In this document: positions 26,275-34,983 of the stretch, piece after piece
How positions within the stretch are numbered: the stretch's first letter is position 1
Layout of the letters: every line of letters starts with the position of its first letter
Origin: JAKVBK01 sp022447275
GTDB taxonomy: Bacteria > Pseudomonadota > Alphaproteobacteria > Rhodobacterales > Rhodobacteraceae
Reading direction: 5' to 3'
Assembly (NCBI GenBank): GCA_047125605.1
Contig: CP138932.1
Location: 2,542,001 to 2,606,000 of the forward strand
DNA: 64,000 bases
Translations under genes and position numbers: made by a program
The notes under the pieces: model-generated
Seen by the model: only the letters and a program-made list of their open reading frames with translations
Told to the model about the DNA's origin: nothing
Databases searched by the model: none

Positions 26275-27353
26275 TGCAGGCGCTCCACCGGCTCGTTCAC
26301 AGGCTCAACGCCTGTGAAGTCAAAGCGTACCGCTTGCGTCTCAACGGTGACAGAGAAGGGGGAAAGACGGGGGTCCAAGGTGATAAATGTGGCGTAGACC
26401 CCATCGCGCACCCAACCGGAGTGCCGCCGGATATTTCCAGCGCGGTCCTCCACAGAAACAAACACCTCAGACCCGTCGGTAAGCTGATGGCCCGCAGCCG
26501 TCTGGAAAGGCCCTGCCTTGAGGAGCAGCGCGCGCAGGTCAGGCTGGATCTGCAGCTGCACAGGCAAGTCTGCCTCCAGTTCGATGGGCACCGCATTAAC
26601 GGGCTGTGTAGGGGAGCGCTTTCCAGCAATGCTTACCTGCGCCTCGGCGCTGGGCGGCACATCGCGTACGAGATAGTATGTCCCTGCACTGCCCCGCAAC
26701 GTATGGGTTGGCAGCAGGGTGAAGCGATTGGGGCTATGATGTAGCACGATGCGAGCTGCCGTGCCCTCATCAACCACGTTGCCGAAACGGTCAAGAATGG
26801 CACCGGTTTCGATCGTGGTAACTTTCTCAAAGGACGTGGCCTGAACTTGCGGCAGCAGCTCCGCCGTGAGCGAGGCAACATCGGGTGTAATACGGTAGGT
26901 GGCGCGCTGGCTTTGATTGCCTAGGGATACGGCCCCCACCGCAAAACTATCCGCAGCGATACCGGCCTCCAGCGGCAGGCTGGCGATCCCATTGCTTGTT
27001 GCAACGGCCCCAATCTCGACGCCTTCACGGAAGAACGCCACCCGCGTTCCATCCCGGACCATTGTGCCCGTCTCATCCATAACCACGGCCGTCGCCTGAC
27101 CAGAAGCCCCCCCCGCCGCGAGGCTTTTGGGGGCAACATAGAGTGATAGGATCGGCCCTTGATCCGAGGCCTCTTGCGGCAGGCCGCTATCCCATCTGCT
27201 GCGGTTATCCGAAACTGCATAATGAGGGATAATCCCAAAAGCATCGGTATAAACATCCTCAGCCAACCCTGCCTTGGGCGTGAAACCTGTCAGCGCGGCG
27301 ACAATCACAAAGGCGCAGGGGATACGAGAATATACTTCAGAAAATCGGGTCAT
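26271..27353 (-). CDS. Exported protein with bacterial Ig-like repeats, function unknown
   Basis: The 360-residue protein has a signal peptide (about residues 1-31, ending AGLAED) and no other membrane segment. The rest is beta-strand-rich with two or three bacterial Ig/invasin-like units. The first contains LYVAPKSLAAGGASGQATAVVMDETGTMVRDGTRVAFFREG, a pattern of Big-type domains; another contains GAILDRFGNVVDEGTAARIVLHH; the C-terminal one contains DGSEVFVSVEDRAGN. It is probably a periplasmic or surface scaffold. It overlaps the upstream large membrane protein gene by 17 bases and the hydrolase gene by 4 bases. That tight coupling argues for one complex. Confidence 0.7.
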   Translation of the reverse strand: MTRFSEVYSRIPCAFVIVAALTGFTPKAGLAEDVYTDAFGIIPHYAVSDNRSRWDSGLPQEASDQGPILSLYVAPKSLAAGGASGQATAVVMDETGTMVRDGTRVAFFREGVEIGAVATSNGIASLPLEAGIAADSFAVGAVSLGNQSQRATYRITPDVASLTAELLPQVQATSFEKVTTIETGAILDRFGNVVDEGTAARIVLHHSPNRFTLLPTHTLRGSAGTYYLVRDVPPSAEAQVSIAGKRSPTQPVNAVPIELEADLPVQLQIQPDLRALLLKAGPFQTAAGHQLTDGSEVFVSVEDRAGNIRRHSGWVRDGVYATFITLDPRLSPFSVTVETQAVRFDFTGVEPVNEPVERLQ

Positions 27354-30300
27354 AGGTCATCGTAGAAACGTGAAAGGAAATTGCGGAATACCCTTCGATA
27401 CCTTGCAGGGCGATGGCACCTGATGGCACCTGATCTTTTGGTGAAACGGTCAACTGCGTGCTGCCATTGACGATCTTTGCCCGTTCAGCGAGATCCGCTA
27501 TCACCTGAATCTCAGATCGGGCCGGCAGGTCCAGGTGGAAGTGTGCGCTTTGACCGGGGTAGATGTTTGCTTCGACAAAGCCCGCTTCAGCCCATATCGG
27601 CCGCCCTTCCTCATCGTATAGAAGCGCTGTCAGACGGATAATCGTCGCAGTCTCCGTACCCGTGTTCACAGCCAGACCAGTCACGCTTAGCAGCCCGTCG
27701 ATTTGCGATACCTCTAGCCCGTTAAAACCTACACCTCGGTACAGATCACGCCCGTGCACGACAGCCCGCGCCTCCAGAACAGCAGCATCCGGGGGCACTT
27801 CCAGTTCGGGTGGAATAAACATCGTCGGGTCAAAACCGCCCCGCATTTCTGCATCATCCAACGAGAGCACACCTTCAAAATCAATCCTGAAGCCCGATGC
27901 TTCCTGCGGCAGCAGCCGCTGCCCCATAACTTCGGCAATGGATTGTCGCACCATCATGGTGTCGCCCCCCTCCAAAAGCCCAAAAAGGCTGACAAAGGCG
28001 GGGTCGGCGTCAATGTTCCGAATATGCCCGACCAAACTGTACTTTCCCCCACGCTCCACAAGACGACCATCGCTAATATGCAATTCAGGGCGGTCAACGA
28101 GGTCGCGATGCAAATCGGTTTCCAAGCGGGGTTGCCGCCGCCCAACCACATTGAAGGCGACCTCTGCGTCGCGCTGCAAGCGCACGGGGGTCTGGACAGG
28201 GCGCAGGCCTATGGGGGTAATGTACCAACGCCCGTCTCGATAGGCTGTGCGCACTTCGATCGTTTGTTTACGCAGATCAAGCGCGGTCAACCATTCGAGA
28301 TCCACCCGCCAATCGACAAGTCCGCCCGCCTGACGGACCTTTGTAATCTCGGTGCCCGTCAGCTTGCCATAGGATGCGACAAGACCTCCACGCCAACGCC
28401 AGTTGAACAGAACTGACTCCTTGTCTGGCCGGGTAACCGGATCTAGCCGCCCGTAGGCACTGTCAAAGCGGCGGAAATCCAAATCGTCGAAGTAGCGCTC
28501 AATCACCCTTTCCGGTTTCAGGGGTCGTCTGATTTCCCCCACGATCAGGCTTGCTACCAAGCTGCTCGCAAGGACAGTGGACCACCCCAACCCAAGGACG
28601 ATCCGGCGCACCTTCTGCGGATTAGAATACGTGACTCGCTGCTCGATCAGCGGCCTGAGATCGGCAGAGCGAATTCCAAAATTGCGGCGCAGAGCCGAGG
28701 CAGCAAAAATGCACCCGGCAAATGTCAGAGCGATCGGAGGCAACAGGCCCCACATCAATGACTGGATGATCGGTATGTCCCTGCGTGGTAGCAGGGATGG
28801 CATAGGCGTCACATCGGGCTTTTCCCAGATTGTCACGCCATTGGGCAAACGGTTGAGCCGTGTCCAGCCCGTAAAGTGGAGCACCGGATCATAGAACTCG
28901 TCATTACAGAACAGATATTTCAGGTGGTAAGCGTCGGCGTTGACAAGAAATTGGCGCAGCGATCCCAGCCCCGGAACACCAAGATATTTTGAATTCTCTA
29001 GCCGCTCCACAGAGAAACGCGTCAGGTCTGGCAGCCGCCGGGCGGAATGATAATTCCCATCGACGGAGAGCGCATTCGTCTGCGCGGCCAGATAGGCAAA
29101 CTGATCGCCGAACCCAAGCGTAAGATAGCGCCAGCGCGCATGATCGTCGCTTTGCAGAAACTGCGTGATCGGCTCCGGGTCGATAAATCTTGGCTGTGTT
29201 GGTTTTACCGTCGGCAGAATGGCCGCAAACACAGCGACGAAGCTGTAGCAGAGGAAAATGCCCCCCAGAAGGATGCGCTGCACTCCCCGGCCAAAGCTTG
29301 CTCTTAGCATTGCGCCAGATCGCCCGTTCAAAAGACCTTCCAGCATGTGTCCTATAAACGGCAGGATCAGGATCGTGGCCCAAAAGGTGAACCTGTCGAG
29401 GGTCAGGACGTCAAAAGCGTCTCCAAGAACGATCCGGCCGATCGGCGTGGTGCCGCCCAAGCCCAGCAAGGTGCTAAGCAGAAGTGAAGCACCCAGAGGC
29501 CAAAGCCTGCTGGTGAAGGTTTTGTAGATGGCATAGGGCAGAAACAGGAGCGACACGCCCCAAGGCAGGACGAAAAAAATAAATCCAAGATCAAACCGCT
29601 CAAGAAAGTTTTCCCGGCTGCCATGGGGGATGGGCACCTGTGTAATCGGATCATTGATGGACCATATCCAGTAGGGAAGAACCGTCAGAAACATAGCCGC
29701 CAGCATAAAAATGCCGAGCAGAAGCCCCCTGCCAAGGGGCACGCCAAAGCGTGTGAACATATGCAACAAGCTGTCCGCCGGTCTGAACTCAGCATAGGCC
29801 TTCATGGCATGCAGTCCGAGGGGCAGAACGAACAATACCCCGCCAAAAAGGGTTGTGACATGGTGCGCGGCCGTCGTTGCTGCGGCAAAAATGACGGCGA
29901 CGAAGAAATCCTTGGCCCGTCCAAACACCAGCCAGCGATACACGTAGGGAAGCCCGTTCAAGAAAATGCCGAGCGAAAAGATGGTCGGCAATTGGCCGAA
30001 GAGGTGGATCGTTTCTGCGACCGACGAAGAAAGCACCAGAACAATTGCTGCAAATCCGGCCGCACGCGGCGCAACCCAAAGCAACGAAAATCGATAGACC
30101 CCAACAGTGAGCAAAAGCACGCCAACCAGTTGCACAACGACAAATGCGCTGCGTATCGGCAGGATATGCATCAAGCCCGCAATCGCCATGTGCGTGCCGG
30201 GCGGATATGAAGTTGTTGCAAAGCCCGTATACCAGCGCGGCTCCCAATGATCGAACCAACTCCGATAGTAGCTGTCCGCAAAAAACATATGGACGAACGC

Positions 30301-30435
30301 GTCGTAGGTATTGCCGTGAGTGAAGGGCAGCAGCCCGCCGTGAAAGAGCACGGCGCCGGCAAGCGCAATCAAAAGAAGGCGCAGGCCAGCGCTTTCTTCT
30401 GATCGTTCGACAAGTGCGGAGCTGCTCTGTGACAT
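27337..30435 (-). CDS. Large polytopic membrane protein, GT-C-like (6-pyruvoyl-tetrahydropterin-synthase-related membrane family) with soluble C-terminal half
   Basis: At 1032 residues this is the first gene of the glycan locus. Residues about 15-600 hold some 12-14 membrane helices. The first periplasmic loop has acidic residues D45 and D54 in NTYDAFVHMFFADSYY, as in GT-C glycosyltransferases that use lipid-linked sugars, and RWYTGFATTSYPPGTHM follows, typical of the PTPS-related membrane family. After the last helix region comes an NTF2-like domain (about 655-765: ERYFDDLDFRRFDSAYGRLDP, TAYRDGRWYITPIG). Two FxLYD-like beta domains follow (about 790-1020: SLVGHIRNIDADPAFVSLFGLLEGG, SVTGLAVNTGTETATIIRLTALLYDEEGRPIW). 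The family name is historical and implies no pterin chemistry. The combination looks like a polymerase or ligase with its own periplasmic domains (inference). Confidence 0.78.
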   Translation of the reverse strand: MSQSSSALVERSEESAGLRLLLIALAGAVLFHGGLLPFTHGNTYDAFVHMFFADSYYRSWFDHWEPRWYTGFATTSYPPGTHMAIAGLMHILPIRSAFVVVQLVGVLLLTVGVYRFSLLWVAPRAAGFAAIVLVLSSSVAETIHLFGQLPTIFSLGIFLNGLPYVYRWLVFGRAKDFFVAVIFAAATTAAHHVTTLFGGVLFVLPLGLHAMKAYAEFRPADSLLHMFTRFGVPLGRGLLLGIFMLAAMFLTVLPYWIWSINDPITQVPIPHGSRENFLERFDLGFIFFVLPWGVSLLFLPYAIYKTFTSRLWPLGASLLLSTLLGLGGTTPIGRIVLGDAFDVLTLDRFTFWATILILPFIGHMLEGLLNGRSGAMLRASFGRGVQRILLGGIFLCYSFVAVFAAILPTVKPTQPRFIDPEPITQFLQSDDHARWRYLTLGFGDQFAYLAAQTNALSVDGNYHSARRLPDLTRFSVERLENSKYLGVPGLGSLRQFLVNADAYHLKYLFCNDEFYDPVLHFTGWTRLNRLPNGVTIWEKPDVTPMPSLLPRRDIPIIQSLMWGLLPPIALTFAGCIFAASALRRNFGIRSADLRPLIEQRVTYSNPQKVRRIVLGLGWSTVLASSLVASLIVGEIRRPLKPERVIERYFDDLDFRRFDSAYGRLDPVTRPDKESVLFNWRWRGGLVASYGKLTGTEITKVRQAGGLVDWRVDLEWLTALDLRKQTIEVRTAYRDGRWYITPIGLRPVQTPVRLQRDAEVAFNVVGRRQPRLETDLHRDLVDRPELHISDGRLVERGGKYSLVGHIRNIDADPAFVSLFGLLEGGDTMMVRQSIAEVMGQRLLPQEASGFRIDFEGVLSLDDAEMRGGFDPTMFIPPELEVPPDAAVLEARAVVHGRDLYRGVGFNGLEVSQIDGLLSVTGLAVNTGTETATIIRLTALLYDEEGRPIWAEAGFVEANIYPGQSAHFHLDLPARSEIQVIADLAERAKIVNGSTQLTVSPKDQVPSGAIALQGIEGYSAISFHVSTMTYDPIF

Positions 30436-30746
30436 GGGTGCGGCGAGGGCGGCCTGCGCGCCGTAATTGTGCCTAAATTCCTTACCTTAGATCGTTTTCG
30501 CTTGGTACCAAATGCGCTTGAAATCATTCCTAACAGACGCACGTTAAGCGAGAAATATATCCGTAAGGTTATACCATGCGCTGCTGCAGCGCGGGATTGG
30601 CGCAATTTTTTGCAAGGCAGCAAAGCAAATGCGGTTCCGCCAAAGAAGCGTGGGCGGGGCCTCAATTGGCTGAACCGATGGGGAGTTGCCTGACCCAGTC
30701 ATGGACCCCCCAATTTGCCCCAAGCTGTCTAAGGCCCGCGCCGACC
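30436..30746. other. Intergenic region upstream of the glycan locus
   Basis: These 311 bases separate the end of cueR and the start of the GT-C-like gene, both on the minus strand. They should contain the cueR end and the promoter of the glycan locus. No convincing terminator or promoter hexamers were found, and no coding frame. Confidence 0.4.
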
Positions 30747-31148
30747 TTAACCCGGCATCCCATCCCGGCCAGCCAATCCCTCCAGAATGGGGCAATCCGG
30801 TCGATTATCCCCATGACAGCGCGTCACAAGTGTTTCGAGCGTTGATTTGAGGGCCTGCAATTCTTCAATTTTGTCTGCAATGCGCTCAAGGTGCTCTGCT
30901 GCGACGGCTTTCACATCCGCGCTGGCCCGGTCTCGATCTTCGTAAAGAGAAAGCAGCGTTCGGCACTCCTCAATCGAAAACCCCAAGGAGCGCGCGCGTC
31001 CCAGGAACGATAGTTTATGGGCGTCCTGCGCGCTGAAATCACGATACCCGTTATCGCCGCGCGCCGAGCGCACAAGGCCGATATCCTCATAGTACCTGAT
31101 CGTTTTTGCGGGCAGCCCGCTGACGCGGGACACATCTGAGATATTCAT
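30747..31148 (-). CDS. cueR: Cu(I)-responsive MerR-family regulator CueR/HmrR
   Basis: The 133-residue protein has the MerR helix-turn-helix (MNISDVSRVSGLPAKTIRYYEDIGLV), a long dimerisation helix and the copper-binding loop with C111 and C119 (CHGDNRPDC), the spacing found in CueR. The start at 31148 is chosen because the MerR fold begins there; the open frame extends to 31265 without homology. It is divergent from copA, with a typical CueR palindrome between the genes, so it should activate copA when cytoplasmic Cu(I) or Ag(I) rises. Confidence 0.93.
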   Translation of the reverse strand: MNISDVSRVSGLPAKTIRYYEDIGLVRSARGDNGYRDFSAQDAHKLSFLGRARSLGFSIEECRTLLSLYEDRDRASADVKAVAAEHLERIADKIEELQALKSTLETLVTRCHGDNRPDCPILEGLAGRDGMPG

Positions 31149-31218
31149 CCGCCTGCGGCCTCCCAACCCCTTGCCTGCGACAGGTTCGCCGCATGGGCTT
31201 TCATAGCACATCTTGCCC

Positions 31219-31249
31219 TTGACCTTCCAGTAACTGGAAACCTTATGTC
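31219..31249 (+). promoter_or_regulatory. CueR-dependent copA promoter with palindromic CueR box
   Basis: A -35 element TTGACC (31219-31224) and a -10-like TATGTC (31244-31249) are separated by 19 bp, the overlong spacer characteristic of MerR-activated promoters. The spacer contains the perfect dyad TTCCAGTAACTGGAA (31225-31239). It reads toward copA. Confidence 0.85.
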
Positions 31250-31289
31250 CAGAATGAAAGTTCACGCCCGCTGACTGGAACCGCGCGCT

Positions 31290-33878
31290 ATGCCTGCCAC
31301 CCCTGCACCCTCTCTTGCCCTCAGCCTGCCCGTTGCAGGCATGAACTGTGCCAGTTGCGCAGGGCGTATCGAGCGCAGTTTGCGGGCCATCCCCGGGGTC
31401 ACTGAGGCCAGCGTAAACCTAGCCACGGAACGCGCGGGTATTGAATTTGATCAGGGGGTTGCACCGAGCGCGCTGGTCGCAGCCATAGAAAGCGCAGGGT
31501 ATAGTGTGCCCCTGCCCTCAACCCGACTGGCCATAGACGGCATGAAATGCGCAGGCTGTGTGTCCGGAGTAGAGCGTGCCCTGTTGGCTGTGCCCGGCGT
31601 TACCGCAGCCGACGTGAACCTCGCCACCGAAAGGGCCACCATTATCGGTGTGGCACCCACAGAGGCGCTGATTGCCGCCGTTGAGAGCAAGGGAAAGACA
31701 GCACGCGCTTTGTCCGCAGATGGGCCAGCCATCGATCTATCCAGTCGCAAGGCGGCCGAGGCGCAGGCGCTGAGGCAGCGCGTCACCTTCGCTGCCCTTC
31801 TGACGCTTCCCGTTGTCATCCTCGAGATGGGCAGCCACATGGTGCCGGGCGTCCATCATCTGATCCTGCAAACGTTGGGCCTGCAGGGCAGTTGGTTGAT
31901 CCAATGCGCCCTGACAACCGCCGTCTTGCTGGGCCCCGGCCGCGCTTTCTATGCCGAAGGGGTACCCGCCCTTGTTCGCGGCGCCCCCGATATGAACAGC
32001 CTCGTTGCTGTGGGCACGGCCGCGGCCTTTGGCTTCTCCCTAGTGGCAACTTTTGTGCCCGGGCTGCTGCCGGATGGGACAGTCAATGTCTACTACGAGG
32101 CCGCCGCCGTGATCGTGACGCTGATCCTCGTTGGCCGTTGGATGGAGGCGCGCGCCAAGGGCCGCACCTCTCAAGCCATACAACGCCTTTTACGTCTTGC
32201 ACCCAAGACAGCCCATGTTTGGTGCAGCGGTGTTCTTGTTGAGGTCGATGTGGACAGCATCCGAGTGGATGAGCGTGTCGAGGTGCGCCCCGGCGAACGC
32301 ATCCCCATGGACGGCGTGGTGCAGGGCGGCAGCAGCTACATTGACGAGAGCATGATCACCGGAGAACCCATGCCCGTCCCCAAGACCTCTGGCACGACGG
32401 TGATCGGCGGAACGGTCAACCAGACCGGCACCCTCACCCTGCAGGCCACCGCGATTGGGCAGGATACGATGCTGGCGCAGATCATAAGGATGGTCGAAGA
32501 CGCGCAGGCCGGAAAACTGCCAATTCAGGCGATGGTGGACAGGATCACGCATTATTTCGTCCCCGCCGTTATCGGCGTGGCTGTGCTGACATTCTGCGCA
32601 TGGTTTTTCTTGGGCCCAGAGCCAGCGCTTTCCTTTGGCCTCGTGAACATGGTGGCCGTTCTGATCATAGCCTGCCCCTGCGCGATGGGCCTTGCCACAC
32701 CCACATCCATCATGGTCGGGACAGGGCGCGGCGCGGAAATGGGTGTTTTGTTCCGCAAGGGCGATGCGCTCCAGCGCTTGCAAGAGGCCCAAGTGATCGC
32801 ATTCGATAAGACTGGTACACTTACCGAGGGCGCGCCGCGCCTCACCAATCTTCAGGTGGCAGCGGGCTTCAAGCACCAACAAGTCCTGTCGCTCATCGCA
32901 TCGGTTGAGGAAAGATCCGAGCATCCCATTGCCGGAGCGATCGTCAAAGCTGCACAGGCCGAAGGCATCGATCTGGCCCCCGCAGCAGAGTTCCAGAGCC
33001 TGACCGGGCTGGGCGTGCACGCGCATGTAGGTGACAAGACTGTCGCCATCGGCGCAGACAGGTTCATGGAGCAGCTTGGCCATAATGTAGAGCAATTTGC
33101 CGCCGCCAGCGCCAAACTTTCCTCTGAAGGCAAAACCCCAATCTATGCCGCAATCGATGGCAGCTTGGCCGCCATCATCGCGGTCTCTGACCCGATCAAA
33201 CCGACAACGCCAGCAGCCCTCGCTGCCTTGCGCAAGCAGGGGCTGGAAGTAGCGATGATCACCGGGGACAATCATCGCACGGCACATGTCATCGCCGGGC
33301 AATTGGGCATAGAAACCGTCATCTCTGAGGTGCTGCCAGATGGCAAACTGACCGCGGTAAAGAAATTGCGCGCCCGTCATCGCTCAGTGGCCTTTGTGGG
33401 GGATGGGATCAACGATGCGCCGGCTTTGGCAGAGGCTGACATCGGCCTTGCGATTGGCTCTGGCACGGATGTTGCCATCGAGGCAGCAGATGTTGTGCTC
33501 ATGTCCCGATCCCTCACCGGGGTTGGCAATGCCGTCGCCCTGTCGCGCGCCACGATCCGCAACATTCAGCAAAACCTGTTCTGGGCCTTCGCCTACAACA
33601 CGGCACTTATCCCGGTTGCTGCGGGTGTGCTCTATCCCGGATTTGGTATCCTGATGTCACCAATGGTTGCAGCCGCAGCCATGGCGCTCAGCTCCGTGTT
33701 TGTCGTGGCAAATGCGCTGCGCCTGCGCCGCTGGAAGCCCGCCGATACCGATGTTGGCAACCACCGTGATCCTCCCCCACTGAAGTGGTCCGTCCCTATA
33801 GTTAGGAAACGGAGGATCAAAGATGGGAACCAAGCGATACAAGCCGGAAGAGATTGTTACAAAGCTGAGGCAGGTTGA
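31290..33878 (+). CDS. copA: Cu(I)-exporting P-type ATPase CopA, with C-terminal tail replaced by IS-encoded sequence
   Basis: The 862-residue pump has two N-terminal heavy-metal-binding domains (C20/C23 in GMNCASC and C87/C90 in GMKCAGC), the membrane CPC motif at 462-464 (ACPCAMG), the phosphorylated D506 in DKTGTLTEG, SEHPIAGA in the nucleotide domain and GDGINDAPALAEADIG. It exports Cu(I) from the cytoplasm to the periplasm. The IS at 33767 enters at codon 826. The last 36 residues (from DPPPLKWS to the stop at 33878) are read from IS sequence, replacing a short native tail after the final helix (ANALRLRRWKP). All functional motifs are upstream of the insertion, so the pump is probably active. 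Confidence 0.94.
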   Translation: MPATPAPSLALSLPVAGMNCASCAGRIERSLRAIPGVTEASVNLATERAGIEFDQGVAPSALVAAIESAGYSVPLPSTRLAIDGMKCAGCVSGVERALLAVPGVTAADVNLATERATIIGVAPTEALIAAVESKGKTARALSADGPAIDLSSRKAAEAQALRQRVTFAALLTLPVVILEMGSHMVPGVHHLILQTLGLQGSWLIQCALTTAVLLGPGRAFYAEGVPALVRGAPDMNSLVAVGTAAAFGFSLVATFVPGLLPDGTVNVYYEAAAVIVTLILVGRWMEARAKGRTSQAIQRLLRLAPKTAHVWCSGVLVEVDVDSIRVDERVEVRPGERIPMDGVVQGGSSYIDESMITGEPMPVPKTSGTTVIGGTVNQTGTLTLQATAIGQDTMLAQIIRMVEDAQAGKLPIQAMVDRITHYFVPAVIGVAVLTFCAWFFLGPEPALSFGLVNMVAVLIIACPCAMGLATPTSIMVGTGRGAEMGVLFRKGDALQRLQEAQVIAFDKTGTLTEGAPRLTNLQVAAGFKHQQVLSLIASVEERSEHPIAGAIVKAAQAEGIDLAPAAEFQSLTGLGVHAHVGDKTVAIGADRFMEQLGHNVEQFAAASAKLSSEGKTPIYAAIDGSLAAIIAVSDPIKPTTPAALAALRKQGLEVAMITGDNHRTAHVIAGQLGIETVISEVLPDGKLTAVKKLRARHRSVAFVGDGINDAPALAEADIGLAIGSGTDVAIEAADVVLMSRSLTGVGNAVALSRATIRNIQQNLFWAFAYNTALIPVAAGVLYPGFGILMSPMVAAAAMALSSVFVVANALRLRRWKPADTDVGNHRDPPPLKWSVPIVRKRRIKDGNQAIQAGRDCYKAEAG
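33767..33791 (+). repeat. IS left terminal inverted repeat
   Basis: The outer sequence TGATCCTCCCCCACTGAAGT plus GGTCC aligns with the right end, sharing TGATC, CCCCAC and AAGTGGTCC with one single-base gap. Confidence 0.75.
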
Positions 33879-34101
33879 GTTGCTTTGCGGCCAAGGGATG
33901 CCGCGGATCGACGCGATCAGGCAGGTGCAGATAACGGAGCAGACGTTCTATCGCTGGCGTAAGCAATATGGCGGTATGGGAACCGACCAGCTGAAGGAAC
34001 TCAAACGGCTTCAGAAGGAGAATGAACGCCTGCGACGGGCCGTGTCGGACCTGACGTTGGACAAGCTGATCCTGTCTGAGGCCGCACGGGGAAACTACTG
34101 A
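33823..34101 (+). CDS. IS3-family transposase OrfA
   Basis: The 92-residue protein has an N-terminal helix-turn-helix (RYKPEEIVTKLRQVELLCGQG, TEQTFYRWRKQYGG) and a leucine-zipper-like coiled coil (LKELKRLQKENERLRRAVSDLTLDKLIL), as in IS407-group OrfA. It binds the IS ends and acts as the N-terminal part of the OrfAB transposase after frameshifting. A slippery heptamer GGGAAAC, in register G GGA AAC, lies at 34089-34095, just before the stop. Confidence 0.93.
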   Translation: MGTKRYKPEEIVTKLRQVELLCGQGMPRIDAIRQVQITEQTFYRWRKQYGGMGTDQLKELKRLQKENERLRRAVSDLTLDKLILSEAARGNY

Positions 34102-34949
34102 GCCCGTCACGTCGCCGGGCTTGTATCGATCATATTCGCAGTGAGATGCGGGTGTCCGAACGGCGCGTTTGCAGTGTTTTGGGTCAGCATCGGTCTACGC
34201 AGAGACGGTTGCCTGTCGGACGTGCGGACGAAGACCGCCTGGTTTCGGACATGGTCGAGCTGGCGCGCCAATATGGTCGATATGGGTATCGCCGGATTGC
34301 GGCATTGCTGAGAGATGCGGGTTGGTTGGTGAACGACAAGCGGGTCGAACGCCTGTGGCGGCGTGAAGGGCTAAAAGTGCCAATGAAGCAGCCGAAGAAA
34401 GGGCGGCTCTGGCTGAACGACGGCTCATGTGTCCGGTTGCGGCCTGAGTATCGTAACCACGTTTAGTCCTATGACTTTGTGCACCACCGGACAGATGACG
34501 GACAGGCATTCCGAACTCTGAACATCCTGGATGAGCACAGCCGGGAATGCCTGGCGATCCGAGTGAAACGCAACCTGAACTCGACTGAGGTCATCGACGC
34601 GCTGACGGACCTGTTCATCCTGCGTGGTGTCCCTGCTTACATCCGATCAGATAATGGACCTGAGTTCATCGCAGAGGCTGTGAGGAACTGGATTGCAGCG
34701 GTCGGCGCCAGGACCGCGTACATCGAGCCAGGATCACCTTGGGAGAACGGATACTGCGAAAGCTTCAACGCCCGCTTCAGGGACGAACTGCTCAACGGGG
34801 AGGTCTTCTACAGCCTACGAGAGGCACAAATACTGATCGAACAATGGCGGGAACACTACAACACCAAGCGACCACACAGTGCTCTGGGCTACCGCCCACC
34901 GGCCCCGGAAACCATCATCCCGATGGAACCCAAGCCAATCATGCACTAA
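34092..34949 (+). pseudogene. IS3-family transposase OrfB, interrupted by an amber codon
   Basis: In the -1 frame from the slippery site the product begins KLLSPSRRRACIDHIRSEM and continues as an IS407-type OrfB: a helix-turn-helix (VSERRVCSVLGQHRSTQR) and an rve integrase core with the DDE residues (in SYDFVHH, RSDNGPEF and PWENGYCESFNARFRDELL). A TAG at 34464-34466 sits where this family normally has Trp (RNHV-W-SYDF), just before the first catalytic Asp; a single G-to-A change of TGG explains it. The frame then continues intact to 34949. Unless the amber codon is suppressed, this copy cannot make active transposase. Confidence 0.88.
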
Positions 34950-34959
34950 CATTCAAACT

Positions 34960-34983
34960 GGACCACTTATGTGGGGCTGATCA
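34960..34983 (-). repeat. IS right terminal inverted repeat
   Basis: Read on the minus strand from 34983 it is TGATCAGCCCCACATAAGTG plus GTCC, matching the left repeat. The same sequence with two changes forms the relic at 20401-20461. Confidence 0.75.

Larger units (their letters stand above)
33767..34983 (+). mobile_element. IS3-family insertion sequence (IS407/IS51-like), inserted in the 3' end of copA
   Basis: The 1217-bp element has imperfect terminal inverted repeats tipped TGATC, an orfA, and an orfB in the -1 frame joined by a slippery heptamer. OrfB carries an in-frame amber codon. No target-site duplication is evident: the flanks read CACCG on the left and GGCGC on the right. The element follows the copA reading frame and precedes the hydantoinase genes. 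Confidence 0.88.
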
